From NCBI GenBank assembly GCA_009733575.1, contig ML769491.1, positions 124,001 through 188,000 of the forward strand: a stretch of DNA of 64,000 nucleotides, in the 5' to 3' direction. This document shows, one piece after another, positions 31,541 through 43,656 of the stretch. The notes under the pieces were generated by a model. That model worked only from the letters and a program-made list of their open reading frames with translations, was not told the DNA's origin and made no database searches. The stretch's first letter is position 1. Every line of letters begins with the position of its first letter. Origin of the DNA: Gymnopus androsaceus JB14 (lineage: Eukaryota > Basidiomycota > Agaricomycetes > Agaricales > Omphalotaceae). The position numbers were made by a program, and so were the translations under genes.

Positions 31541-33310
31541 TCAAATAATGACCTCTGCACCAAAATGACCTTCCATGTCTGAATGCCTTGGAGAAAAGCG
31601 ATGTGCAATCCCCGTATCGGGTGAATCGGGGGTAAAACCATATGGAGGCTTAGCCTGAACATGTAAGCGGAGCTTCAACCCATTTTGTTTGAGGTTTTGC
31701 AGAATACTGAGCTCTGCTTCGGAGAAATATGGATCAGGCTTGGCTTGGTACAGCATATCGCATGATTTCAATGGTGTCTTTTGGTATCGACTCTCAAGGA
31801 AATTCGTCAATGATTTAGCGCTGGTGGTTGCACTTGAAGAGATCGACTGTTCCAATGCATAGATTTGGTCGAGGACTCGAATGTTTTGTAATCGAGGCCA
31901 CATGGGATTAGGATTGTTGGGTGAGAATGTAAGACTCGAAAGGTGCGAGTCTCGGAGAGGAAATTTGGGCCACATAGCAGTTTTGAACTCAAAGTTGATT
32001 AGATTCGGAGTTTGTGAAAGACATTCTGTTAAGGCGTTTGGTGTTAGAGGCATAGCCAGGTTCAATATTTCCAAACTGTGCAACGGTAGTCGAGAGAACG
32101 GCCACTTCGAAATAGCCATCGTTGGCCAATCAGATGAAAAGTCGAGCACTCGCAAAGCAGAACACTGGATGCAGTTGGTGAGAGAAGTTACTTGGGTCTG
32201 AAAAAATCCATCCAAGGCGTCATCCTCCACCGGCTGATTTTGAAAGACTGACAATCGCATTTCAACAAGATCCTTGAGATGTACCACAGTACTAGCCATA
32301 TCATCCCCCAATGCTATGAGGAAGGATATCGACTGTATCCAAGGAGTTTCTGTCAAAATAGCTATCACTTTGACGGGAGTCAAAGAGTCTTTGATAGCGA
32401 TGTTGGTTATATTTCTCCAATTGCATGGTAACAAGTGGAAATTCTTGTCCGGAACAAGAACCTCGTCGATTTCCAGTGACTTCAAGAGCGGCATTCGAGA
32501 AAGAAGAGGCGAAAAGGCTGGGTCATCCGATGACCACATCGTGCCAAATTGTGAATCTTCATCGCGCACCCGCAATGATATGAGAGAAGGGAAAAGGGAT
32601 GGGGATAGTTTGTTGAAGCTTGTAAAACTTGTGGAGGTCAGAGACAAGAAAACGTCTCTAAACCTATCGCTGAACAGCATTAATGAGCGAATCATCAACT
32701 CCATGTTCGTTTCTGGCATGGCCCTCTCTGAATGAGAAATCTGCCCGGGATTCCACGCATGGCGGAGATTCGTATTGCCATGAAAGGAAATGGATAGTGG
32801 AAGCGAGCCAGATCGCTCCAACCACATCGTTGTTCCTGCGATCCGTCGAGAGCAAGCATCCTCGCTCAAATGCGGAGGAAGGAAGATATGCAACGAGTTC
32901 CATAAAAGAGGAGTGGTGAGCGCGACACTTCTCCAATGCCGACAAATTGTCATGAAAATGAGAGGTGCCTCATTCAAGTTTCGGGCTGGATATGAAGGCT
33001 CAGTGGGGAGACACTGTACGAATATTTCGGCAAGTGTCTCCGGAGGAATCTGTCGAACTGGTGAAGCCAAAGCTCTGTGAGCCTCGATGTAGTTTCCAAT
33101 TTTTCGCTTCTCCGATAGTAGATTGCTAAGGACTGTCTGCGCGCGATCAATTTCCGTTTCCAGGTGGGAGAGTTCAAGCTGAGGATGAACGAGGTGAGCC
33201 TGGAGACTCTTCAGTTCGGCTGTAGAGGGAACATGATTCGTTCCAATCACAGAGGCAAATGGTGAATGTTCTGTATTCCAAGATGATAAAGGATTAGCTA
33301 GCTCCGACAT
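31541..33310 (-). CDS. F-box-like protein C, 589 aa
   Basis: This is an intact single exon from the ATG at 33310. It has the same architecture as B: leader, coiled coil, F-box ASPVRQIPPETLAEIFVQCL, CRHWRSVAL, LLWNSLHIFLPPH, then the Leu-rich region (CNWRNITNIAIKDSLTPVKV, LNLAMPLTPNALTECLSQTP). Its C-terminal two thirds are closer to B than to D or E. It lies in the opposite orientation to B. The short 5' flank keeps the CAACTCCCACTA element of B and E but not their whole promoter, so the duplicated unit was the gene plus a few dozen bases. Confidence 0.88.
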   Translation of the reverse strand: MSELANPLSSWNTEHSPFASVIGTNHVPSTAELKSLQAHLVHPQLELSHLETEIDRAQTVLSNLLSEKRKIGNYIEAHRALASPVRQIPPETLAEIFVQCLPTEPSYPARNLNEAPLIFMTICRHWRSVALTTPLLWNSLHIFLPPHLSEDACSRRIAGTTMWLERSGSLPLSISFHGNTNLRHAWNPGQISHSERAMPETNMELMIRSLMLFSDRFRDVFLSLTSTSFTSFNKLSPSLFPSLISLRVRDEDSQFGTMWSSDDPAFSPLLSRMPLLKSLEIDEVLVPDKNFHLLPCNWRNITNIAIKDSLTPVKVIAILTETPWIQSISFLIALGDDMASTVVHLKDLVEMRLSVFQNQPVEDDALDGFFQTQVTSLTNCIQCSALRVLDFSSDWPTMAISKWPFSRLPLHSLEILNLAMPLTPNALTECLSQTPNLINFEFKTAMWPKFPLRDSHLSSLTFSPNNPNPMWPRLQNIRVLDQIYALEQSISSSATTSAKSLTNFLESRYQKTPLKSCDMLYQAKPDPYFSEAELSILQNLKQNGLKLRLHVQAKPPYGFTPDSPDTGIAHRFSPRHSDMEGHFGAEVII

Positions 33311-33891
33311 GTGTGTTCAAAATAGTGGGAGTTGAAAAAGTAGCTAGCGCGTATTGGGCGTCAAAGTTCATCTTTGCCAACGAACTTGCAGTATACCTTA
33401 CGCTAGCGGGATAACGGTGCTTGCTACACATCTTGGTGTCTCCAGTGTCTGGCTCTCCCCAAGCTCTCCCTTGCCTGTGCGTTTATGTCCGCTATTCATA
33501 TTACCTTGGAATTTTTCTTTATTCTGACATCCGAGCTAGGCTCCGACATGTTGGAATCGCGCCAACCGCTGGTGGAGGGAATATTAATCGCGACATGGCA
33601 AACAAAATGGCACAGAGCGCGGGGCAAGGTGAATATGTAAGCGCCCCTTCTTTGGCTCTTTATCGGATTTAATCCTGTAATCTCATCAGTGAGGAAATAA
33701 CCAAGCGCAATGCGAGCGACTCGAGACCTGTACGGAACCCGCCTAACGACTCCGAAAGTGGTCCGTCGCAAACAGGTCAGTGTCTCAGAGCGCTGAGACA
33801 TGTATTGTTTATAGGTTTCTCATATTCTGATAGTTCTTTTTGTCTCGCCAGTGTATTCTACAATTTACGGTTTTTGACCTTCACTATAGCA
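33311..33891. other. Intergenic between divergent F-box genes
   Basis: The first about 40 bases from 33311 are the conserved F-box C promoter. The rest holds no supported gene. Confidence 0.4.
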
Positions 33892-35173
33892 ATGGACTCT
33901 CTAGCTATTTCCCCGAAAACAGCCCTGTCAATCACGACTCTTCCATTTAATGTGCTAGAGGAGAAATAACTTTCAATGCCGTTGGTTATTACGACGACCT
34001 TTATTTTCGTCCGGATATAGTGGACACATGCGACGGTCCAGGAAAACTGGCTCAAATCTGTTCGAGGTGGCGATCTATAGTTCTGTGTACTCCAAGGGCA
34101 TGGTCGGACGTTGGTCATGGATTAGAGGGAACAGAGACGTGTCTTGGGCGATCCAAGCACGCTCCATTACGCGTATACATTGCACTTGCAAACACAGCAA
34201 ACAGTACACCTTTAGAGGCCATCATCTCCAGAGAAAAGCGCTTACTGGAGCTGGAACTGTTCCCGAGTACATGTTCGAATGTCTCCAGAAATTGCAACCT
34301 CAATCGATTACGTCGCTTCGACGACTGTCTTTTACTCAAACTCCTACAGATGGCATTGTGCAGATCCATTCTCTTGATCTTATCCCTTGCTTTCCCAACT
34401 TGCGGGAGGTAACCTTCCGCCGAATACCAAATCTATCGCCGATGATGTATGTCGTCGTTTGACCGACTTGACCATCTCGCTTCCTCGTCCTATGAGGACA
34501 AGGGATTTTCTACTCCTCCGTCATCTCCCAAACCTAACCACACTATCAGTTGCTTTCGAGTATCATCATCGCCGAGACTATGATCTTGACAACCATTACC
34601 TTCATCCATCATTCATGAAGTTAGAGCTACGTCTCAAGAAATTGGAGGTACACCATCGTAGTTTTCTGGATATCCTAGGGCTTTCATGCCCTGAAATTAA
34701 AGGATTTTATCCTTATCGAGCCCCATTTTGCCAGACTATCTTCCTCCTTCACCAGATCGTTGGGCTCATTGGTGAACTTGACCTTTGCGGTCTGCCCAAT
34801 TCTCCCGTTCGGACATGGTGAATGCTTTTCGTCTAATGACATGTCTTTCGTCCTTACGGATTTACTCTGAGCCCAAGTTTGGGTCCCTCTCTTGGTTTAT
34901 GAGTCGCCTATCGATTATGTTACCTGCTAGAGGACGGCCAGCCCTCCTGCCTAGTCTAGAAACGATGTTGCAGAGGATATGTCTTGGCAACAACTTTTCG
35001 AAGTCATGGAGCTTTCTTGTTCGCATGCTCTGTGCGAGATGGAATGTCCCGTTGTAAGGAATCCGATTCAAGTATTTCACGTTTGGAGGGACGAGCTTCG
35101 ATTCCCTAATGGAATTATATTCTCTTCCATGGCTCGAGGACCTCCGGAACCAGGGACGGCATGTATCATTTGA
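33892..35173 (+). pseudogene. F-box gene, fourth subfamily, several frameshifts
   Basis: Read across frames, this is one F-box protein. It begins MDSLAISPKTALSITTLPFN, then TFNAVGYYDDLYFRPDIVDT, KLAQICSRWRSIVLCTPRAW, FECLQKLQPQSITSLRRLSF, FPNLREVTFRRIPN, CRRLTDLTISLPRPM, HLPNLTTLSVAFEY, RSDMVNAFRLMTCLSSLRIY and GIIFSSMARGPPEPG. Frame changes are needed near 33960, 34258, 34445, 34790 and 35035. One alone could be an assembly gap, but five suggest a decaying gene. The order F-box, central Leu-rich and C-terminal parts is kept, so loss is recent. Short relics of its 5' end appear at 47822 and 52746. Confidence 0.65.
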
Positions 35174-35759
35174 GGAGTCGGAGGAAAATGCTCATGGTGT
35201 TCGAGCCGGTCGCTGCTTGTTCTCTTATTGAATATACCCATTTGTTGGTCAGCACTTAACTTTGTAATGAAGTTGCATTTCTTGCGAATTGAGGCAAATC
35301 GTGAGAGGAGTATTTAACGCAATATTCAAGCTGGTGGAGAGGTCAACAAAATACTCTTACTACGAGCCGAACAGCAAGTCTTCCTTGTTAGAAGTAATTG
35401 TCCATGATCTTCGTACTACTAGAGCGACTTTCGGTATCCGCCTCTTGTCTCCTTCTTTCTCCTGCTCGTTGGACACGACTGTTCACTCTTTCAGCACGAA
35501 GTTGCTGGATAGATCGATAGATAATCCAGGAAAGTGCCCAGATATCTGGCGACATGGAAATAATCCATAGTGCTTGATCGCTCAGTTCGAGATAAGACAC
35601 CTACTGCAAGTTTAACCGATAAGTAAACGGCCAAAGGGGTTGACTCACTTTCATTCATTCGTAACGTCCTTGGGGACACGAAACAGTTTGCATATCGCAA
35701 GTTGACCTGTCGAACAAACCATGAATCTCCCTCGAGTTGAAATATCGCTATACCTTACC
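35174..35759. other. Intergenic between convergent genes
   Basis: A two-exon frame on the minus strand (MRYANCFVSPRTLRMNE joined across a GTGAGT intron to a short exon ending near 35502) is possible, but it matches no family and I do not call it. Confidence 0.3.
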
Positions 35760-36101
35760 CTAGATATATTCCATAGAGTTGTAGCTATAATTCGTCCTTG
35801 TTCGCATATTCGACGCAGGTTTTTCGGGCTCCTGCACCTCGATCTTTTGTATGATTTTCCAGGGAATGAGGACTTGTCCTACAAACCGACCGCGGCTGAG
35901 ATCTTCTTCGCCTGTGCCTTCATCTCCATCCAAGCGATGCTCCTCCGTTTCAGTAAGAAGTATATTCATTGGTTGGTCCGTCCCGATGAAGGTTCCAAGG
36001 AATATCCGTCCGTCAGTGACGGTGATGCGAAGAGTTGAGGAGAGTAGTTCACGGAGGGCTGATATGGAGGAGCTTGGACGAGAGTAAAGCGGGCTGGCCA
36101 T
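35760..36101 (-). CDS. Sm-like protein, NAA38/LSMD1 type, 113 aa
   Basis: A single exon encodes one Sm fold. LRELLSSTLRITVTDGRIFL (residues about 16-35) gives the Sm1 start, GTFIGTDQPMNILL its centre with the Asn of the D-x-x-x-N pattern, and FVGQVLIPWKIIQKIEV (about 76-92) the Sm2 end. The long acidic loop (HRLDGDEGTGEED) and the variant GQVLIPW in place of the usual RG-[N] signature fit the NatC auxiliary subunit NAA38 better than a spliceosomal LSm. NatC acetylates protein N-termini at the ribosome. The start at 36101 is the first in-frame ATG. Confidence 0.75.
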   Translation of the reverse strand: MASPLYSRPSSSISALRELLSSTLRITVTDGRIFLGTFIGTDQPMNILLTETEEHRLDGDEGTGEEDLSRGRFVGQVLIPWKIIQKIEVQEPEKPASNMRTRTNYSYNSMEYI

Positions 36102-36242
36102 GGAAGATGAAAAAAGCTAAGCGGACCGATCAAGTCCGAGCAAATCAAGTGACAAGCGCGTCGCTACGTGTCAGTGTCATCTACAGGCTCTTTCTCTCCC
36201 CGCAAACGGCAGCTGCGAATGTCTTGCGTGCTGCTCTTCTAA

Positions 36243-37438
<1,196 letters not shown>

Positions 37439-38757
37439 TGGATTACCGTATACGTTGTACTGACTTGGAATGTTATCCCAGTTATGACTGTACTCTCGAG
37501 CTGGACTGACGTTCATGACAAGAACAATAATCCTCGGATTGAACATGGGTAAGGAATACAGTGTATAATTTCTCCTCTGATCTAGACGCTAATTCACACC
37601 TATGTGAATAGTATACACGTTTTTATTTTAACTGCGCGCGATGCTCATAACCTTGATCGTTTTCTCAGTTCAGAGTTGCAGATCGAGCTACATATATCTC
37701 TTGGCATGCCTCTTTCTAGCCGCACTGGACTGAGATCGATGAAGTCCCGCTCGAAGCAAGCTTTTGTCAATCCATCGTCGGTTCCCAGTGGTCAGCAGTG
37801 GTCAGTCAGAAATGATTAGAGGACATACGCTCCACAATCTCCACTAGCTTTGAAGGATTTTTTAATCTCTCAAGACTGGCCCAATCGTATGAATTTCAGA
37901 GAGGATCTACCCACATCTTTCAGGACGACGCAATTGGACCGATTAAGGTACTAATTTCCACTGGATAGTAGGATCAAGCAGATCTATTCAGCTAATTGTT
38001 CTTTCTTAGTCTACATGTCAATTCGAGCACCCTCGAGGCTTTTCATTTTCGGGTACAAAGTTTTTCAACGTCCGGGAAGACTCGGGACTGCTCCGAAGCG
38101 TGGTGGCAATATCTCGGATTGGATGCTTATTGTCATTCTTCGACACTGAAACCAAGGGGAACAGACTCCAGTTCAGTCGAAATGACTGTAGGAAAAACTT
38201 TTTTCCCTTTCGGGCCCACGCGTGGCGATTATTTGAGGTGACATGTACCTCTTGCGTTCTGTTGTGTTTGGATGAAACGAACGACTACGAAACGAAACGA
38301 AATTAGAATTGGGCTCCTGTCGGCATAGCCCAGAAAAGGTCAGGAACGATTAGGCTTTAGCATGCCACCCTAAATTTGCTCTGACGCATTTTTGATCTTG
38401 GTTGGCAGATCTTGTCTTCGAAAGCCAGCCTACCATATTTGGAGGAGATCTGAGCTGCTTTGTCCGGCCAAGCACCCGGTAAACTGTATTGTTCCTGCTC
38501 ACATTCACAAATATTCCATCAAGCTGGTCACCCCTCTTTTGTTCTATTATATGACCGTGCACAGGGAAAATGCCAAATTGTGGCCCCAGATCCACTTTCG
38601 TTATTGTTTTCTTCGTATCATGGAATTATCGATACTGCAAGGACAAGACGGATACTGGTCTCAGATGCCAATCGCGGATCCACTCTCTGCCTCACTAAAA
38701 AAAAACAATAAGGCGTATACCCGCGACCTCCATATGGACGCAAACGCTTTTCGTCGG
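37439..38757. other. 1.3-kb intergenic stretch upstream of the pheromone gene
   Basis: No gene is supported on either strand. Short open frames have neither family motifs nor consistent splice sites. Confidence 0.4.
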
Positions 38758-38820
38758 CCAATAGACCAATAGACCACTCACAGCCCGGTGGTCCATTGCA
38801 GGCTCCTTCGAGTATAAAAA
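38758..38820 (+). promoter_or_regulatory. Pheromone gene promoter: repeated CCAAT and TATA box
   Basis: Two CCAAT boxes (CCAATAGACCAATAGACC, from 38758) are followed by TATAAAAA at 38813-38820, about 112 bases before the ATG at 38932. The leader between them is pyrimidine-rich, as is common in highly expressed fungal genes. Confidence 0.6.
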
Positions 38821-38931
38821 GAGCAGCAAATCCTTCTCAATTCCCCAGACCTAGTCTTCGCACCTCATCGTCGAACAAGCCTCTCTCATCGTCCTTTCAC
38901 ACCTCTTCTACCCAAATCACTCATATCTGAA

Positions 38932-39048
38932 ATGGACGCTTTCACCAACTTCACCGCCACCACCATCGTTGCTGAGGACGTCGCCGTCGACATGCCCGTC
39001 AACGAAGAGTCAGGCTCCGGAGCTGAATCTTCTTGTGTCATCGCTTGA
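38932..39048 (+). CDS. Farnesylated mating-pheromone precursor, 38 aa
   Basis: The open frame begins MDAFTNFTATTIVAEDVAVD and ends GSGAESSCVIA before TGA. This is the layout of basidiomycete a-factor-like precursors: a start of the MD-x-F type, a short acidic middle (PVNEESGSG) where N-terminal cleavage occurs, and a CaaX box (CVIA) for farnesylation, removal of VIA and carboxymethylation. The secreted lipopeptide would act on a STE3-type receptor; none is seen in the window. Good promoter elements lie upstream and a GTAAGT-CAACAG intron (39092-39172) lies just after the stop, in the 3' untranslated region. Whether it is a mating-type determinant or one of the pheromone-like genes found outside the B locus cannot be told from this sequence. 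Confidence 0.9.
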   Translation: MDAFTNFTATTIVAEDVAVDMPVNEESGSGAESSCVIA

Positions 39049-39701
39049 TTGACCTACTGTGCTGAACCTTTTCACCATTCTTTCGTTCCCTGTAAGTTCT
39101 GTTTCCTTTCACCGTCCTTCCAACTGGCGAGCATTCTCATTCTTTCGCTGACATGGTTTTCTTCCTCAACAGATTGTTTGGCATTAACCACTGCTGCGCT
39201 GCGCTCAGCTGTAGTCTATTCGCGCTCGAAGACCGCCGATTGTCTCCTATATGCTGGAATTCCAGTTGATATCATCATCATCAGTTGGGTTTTAGGTTCT
39301 GGGAAGGATTAGTCTGTCTGTTAGCGAGGAGAGATTGCGGACGAGAGCATGTTTCCGAGTGGGATTATCTTATTACCTTTCGACCTTCTTCTCAACCCGA
39401 GTTTTTACTTGCACTTGTATCGAACACATCTAACACATCTAACAATCAATTGACGCGCCATATTACGATCCTACAAGTTGAGCTTGTCACCCAAGAAATT
39501 TCGAAGATCGCTAAGCTTGCTTGAGCTTGAGCTTGGCTACTACTTATCTACTTGATAGTACCTGGCAAGAAGTTAAGTATTACGTTCGGTTCACACAAGC
39601 AGCTTGGCCAGGTTCAATGGAAGATAGAATGTTATGTACATAACGAATTCGAAGGGACGACAAAAGTATTTTCTATGACAGACTATGTACCTGCAAAAAG
39701 A
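39049..39701. other. 3' UTR of the pheromone gene with an intron, then intergenic
   Basis: A clear intron runs 39092-39172 after the pheromone stop. A short tandem AACACATCT repeat lies at about 39422-39440. No other gene is seen. Confidence 0.5.
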
Positions 39702-40760
39702 TTACAACCGTGATTTCCTCGACACAGGCTCCGTTTTCTGCGACGGCGAGGCCATTGACATCTTATTATGAATACCGGACGCTACTAAACGATGATGATG
39801 TATGCTCCATATCTAGGAAGGAAATTTCAACACGTTCCAAAATCAACATCGTAAATAGCGTTAAATGACTATAAAATAGAACTCACCTCCGTACGAATAC
39901 AAACATTATTAGAGCCTGCATCTTCGCCAGCATCAGATATAGATGGTAAGGGCATCGTTGTATTGACAATTCGTAATCTGTCACCACTAAAGTTCGAATA
40001 ATATATGAGGCTACGTATGACATCTGAGTCCAAGAGACATACACTGGCGAAGGTGAATGATATACCACGTTCAGCGATTGCGAGACTGTACCGATTGCGG
40101 TCAGCGAATGGTGCATAGGACGTCTTGAGTTTCCGTCGGTCACAATCATTGTAAGTGCGACGAGAGAAAGAGATGAACACCTGCATCAAAAAAAACAATG
40201 CAGTCAGCGAAAGTCGAAAAATCCAATGTTATAAACACTTGCATATCAATAAGAAAAGCCGCACATCCGCCATGCAGATGATGATGATTGTTCGCCATAT
40301 CTAGCGAAAGGACGGGAGAGTTAGAACTTCACACAAAGGAATGAGGCCAAGGATAGGACATAGGCCGTTCTTGCTCACCAGGAAGAACGTCTACTTCACA
40401 TACAAGTGTGACACTGTCCACCCGGCTATCCACATTTCCTTCAATCGAATTTTGAGTTTCTTTATCCGAGTCGAATTCATATTCAGATTCGTAATGGTGT
40501 GAGATTATCTCAGTAACCGCAACCCTCTGGAACACCGTCTCCATTGCAAAACCCAGCACTCGATATTTCCCATCATGATCTAATGTAGGAAAAATCATTC
40601 CGGGTTTGAGGAAGGCTCCTTTAATGGTGGGGGAGACGTTGCCAGATATTCCATTGATATTCAGAGGAGAGGCGTTGGTGTCAGTGTCAGCTTTCTTGTC
40701 TGGAGAGGAGGACAAGGAAAAGGGAAGGAAAGAGGAGGAGGAAGAAGTCCGAGAGGGCAT
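39702..40760 (-). CDS. Hot-dog fold acyl-CoA thioesterase (PaaI/ACOT13-like), 262 aa
   Basis: Five exons fit with exact phase: 40379-40760, 40243-40300, 40043-40180, 39887-39986 and 39702-39812. The diagnostic hot-dog motif is HHHLHGGCAAFLIDM, followed by CSSLSLVALTMIVTD, VSQSLNVVYHSPSPVGDRLR and IWSIHHHRLVASGIH. The N-terminal 120 residues hold a Ser-rich lead and PTIKGAFLKPGMIF, FQRVAVTEIISHHYE. It should hydrolyse acyl-CoA thioesters; the substrate is unknown. The second intron (40181-40242) has a GC donor, GCAAGT, in place of GT. A TATATATA lies about 75 bases upstream of the ATG. The last residues (SRKSRL) loosely resemble a peroxisomal signal, and I do not press this. Confidence 0.85.
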
Positions 40761-42383
40761 TTCGCAAGTGGATTATAGGTGGTTATAGGTGGCTAATGTC
40801 GGAGAGACGGCTGTGGAAATTCAGGTGTATATATAGTGAACAACGGACCCACAACGGCTTTACCTATCTAGTCTTCCTGACAACGAGGCTCGAGGCGAAA
40901 GTCCTCAAACATCTTCTTCCAGCCACTCTATAATGCAAATAGGGTTTAGAGTTTCAGTAAATATTAGAACATCATGAGTTTAAGTCGAAGTAAAACCTAG
41001 TTGACATGAGTAAGGAAGAAAGAAAGAACACGGGCATCAATGAAAACAGGGTAACGAAGTGTCTCCCTGCTTCCGCATTGCACATAGAAGTAAACCTATA
41101 TCGATGGCCATGCGATCTTGAAGGAGAAAACGATGAATTCGAAGGTGTGTCGCGCAGAAACAGGTGAGAGGCTGAGAAACAAATGAAAAGAAAATCATTA
41201 CTGCAATAGGACAACGTACATAGCTACACTGACACCCAGAAGGTCTAATGAGATTGACAAGATTCGAAGAAGTCGCGGCGGCGACGACTCAAAATCCCTA
41301 CAGTAAGGGTTGTCATCCCCGACTCTCCTTCGTACTCTTCTTTCGGCGGTGTTACGAAGATCTGTCGAAGCGTTTCAAGTGAGTAAGTATGCACACTGGA
41401 CTATGACGGTATCGCCCTGATATAGCTTGCTAATCCAATTGCAAGTCGCAAATCCAAGGCGATAAATTGGCTAGAGTGTTCTTCGGAAAAGATGAGTCCT
41501 CGGTTAAGCAGATGATCCTGTAATGATGTCAATTTATCGCAGGCTAAGAGGCCAATTCAACGAGTTACGCGGTTGCTCAGTCGTCTTGTCCCTTAGCATC
41601 TAAAACGGCCACGCTCTACATTGCTCTGTATCATTCCACGACCATCCGGCCAGGTTCTACTGGGCTCTTGTTCCGCTCAGAGAAGGAGTCAAATTTTCAA
41701 CTCCGACAGGATCTGCCAATGCTAAGTATGAATGGATTAACATTGGCAGAGTGAATCTCAACCGATTGGGGAGATACTATTGAACACGTCTCCCTCCCAA
41801 GACGACGCTCCTATTTTACCGACAATGCAGAGGAAAGGCGTTGGTTTTGTGCTCAATGGATCATCCGACTCTTACTGGAAAGCGCAACGCTTGCGACTCG
41901 GATGCTCTTTGCCAGAGAGAGTGCAAGTTGGGATTGAAATGCATCGTATAGAGAAGGATCCTAACGCCGACATTACCGTGACGGTGGATGGTTGTACCCA
42001 ATGCCCATGATTTCTTGACCGTCAACGGCATTCCGACGGTTTCTATCAACGGGGAGGTGAGTCGCGAATACGTTTATACCTTTACTTAGACTCACTGTCT
42101 AGCGCAGAAGGCATAACATCTGGAAGGAAGAGAAAATCAATCACTGTAATAATCAGTCGATAGTCGAACTTTACCTTACACCAACACGTAGGCACTGCGT
42201 CTGTAACGAACCAATTACCTTTGCAAGGTGCAAAAGTGCATAACCGAAGCGCTGGAATATGAGTTCCGCAGGCTTCTGCGTCAGTCTGAGTGTGAACTTT
42301 TGAGCGACGCATTCATATCGACAACACGTTTGGAAAGTTCAGCGGGTAACACTTTATTCACCTACATACTCTCGCGAATGCTC
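40761..42383. other. 1.6-kb stretch without an assignable gene
   Basis: A possible plus-strand start at 41248 (MRLTRFEEVAAATTQNPYSK) runs to a GTGAGT donor at 41380, and 41780-42010 is open (containing GFVLNGSSDSYWKAQRLRLG), but I could not join them and recognise no family. These may be remains of a dead gene. Confidence 0.35.
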
Positions 42384-43508
42384 CTATGACCTCAACAACC
42401 CAGCAATCCAAATGAAAAACCCAACGCCTACTGCCAAAATCGCCAAATCATCTAATAATATCGATCCCAGCTGGATATACTTCATTCCATTCAGGATAAT
42501 GGACGGGAATGGTGGCGGAAGCTGAGGAAGAACCATTGCAAGAAGCATTGGTGGTTGGACGGCATCCTGCAGAATAACGATTAGTTAAGCGGATAAACGA
42601 GGCCAGGAAGAGTACTGACCAAGCCGTAGAACATCCTCAAACCATACAACGCAGTCTCAAGGCTGATGAATACCCAAAAGAAAGGCTACGCAAGGAAATT
42701 AGCGAATGAAGGAAAGGAATCACGAACGAAACGACCTACCACAGCGGCAACACTCCAACCCTGGATCATCTGCTCCTGAGGTCTCCTCTTTGCCAACTCG
42801 GCCCATCTGGTCAATATCCCTGACCAACCTCCAAAGCTACTGTCGTCTACGAGAGCACCATGCGCCCGCGGCTCTACGTAGATCACAAAATACGCGAGAA
42901 GGCTCCATAGAGCGACCAGATGGACTAGGGGTAACATTTTTTGCAAACGTGATTTTGGCTGAGGTGCGCTGGCAGGAGCCTTGCCCAAATTCATCCCAGG
43001 AGGCATGAACGGAGGTACTCCGCCGCTCTGACCGGCTTGAGGCTGACCACCCATCAGCATAGCAGCGAGTGGATTATCCAACGGCATTGTCGCTGGATCT
43101 GAACCTATAGCTTGCTGGCCGGAGTTACCTGCAAGACCAGGCATCCCAGCCATATTTCCCATGATAGCTTGCATCAGCTGCTGCTGCTGTGCCTCGGACC
43201 ATACAGAGGGGTCCGGACCAGGTATAGAAGAAGAAGCTTGTCGATGAGGCGAAGGTCCTGGTGACGGACGCGTCGGCATAGCTGTAGTCTCTTCGCCAAC
43301 AAAGTCACTGGTACGCGGAATACTGGGAAGCGGAGGATCTATAATCATTTCAGGCTTATTTTCAGCAAAATTTTATACAATGGCACTAACCGTCATGCAT
43401 ATAAACGGGCGAGTCTCCTCTAGCGGAAGTTGTCAGCTTCGAGAGCCGGTCTGAGCCTCTGCTAAGGATAGCTTTTCGTCTGGCTTCTGCGCGAGCTGCT
43501 GCAGACAT
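42384..43508 (-). CDS. GET2: GET2-like receptor for tail-anchored protein insertion, 321 aa
   Basis: In the GET pathway, Get1 and Get2 in the ER membrane receive tail-anchored proteins from the Get3 ATPase. Four exons fit with exact phase: 43391-43508, 42740-43338, 42620-42685 and 42384-42566. The cytosolic N-terminus MSAAARAEARRKAILSRGSD is the positively charged Get3-binding helix. A long Gly/Pro/Gln-rich linker follows (SEAQQQQLMQAIMGNMAG, MPPGMNLGKAP). Three membrane helices end the protein: LPLVHLVALWSLLAYFVIYV, FFWVFISLETALYGLRMFYG and LAILAVGVGFFIWIAGLL. This is the usual order for the family. It diverges from the F-box gene at 43657 across about 150 bp. Confidence 0.85.
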
Positions 43509-43656
43509 TGCGAGGGCTTTGGACAAATGTACGTGGCAAGAGCAAAGATCAGACACGAGTCGTACGCGAGCTCATTATTTGGCTACAGCTGTAGGAACAA
43601 ATAAAGCTCGATGATCGGCGCCTACGACTAGCGCCCGCGTCTCAACAACGAGCGCT

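Noticed and set aside
37439..38757. A homeodomain or second pheromone gene near the pheromone precursor
   Set aside because: No CaaX-ending short frame and no homeodomain motif was found on either strand.
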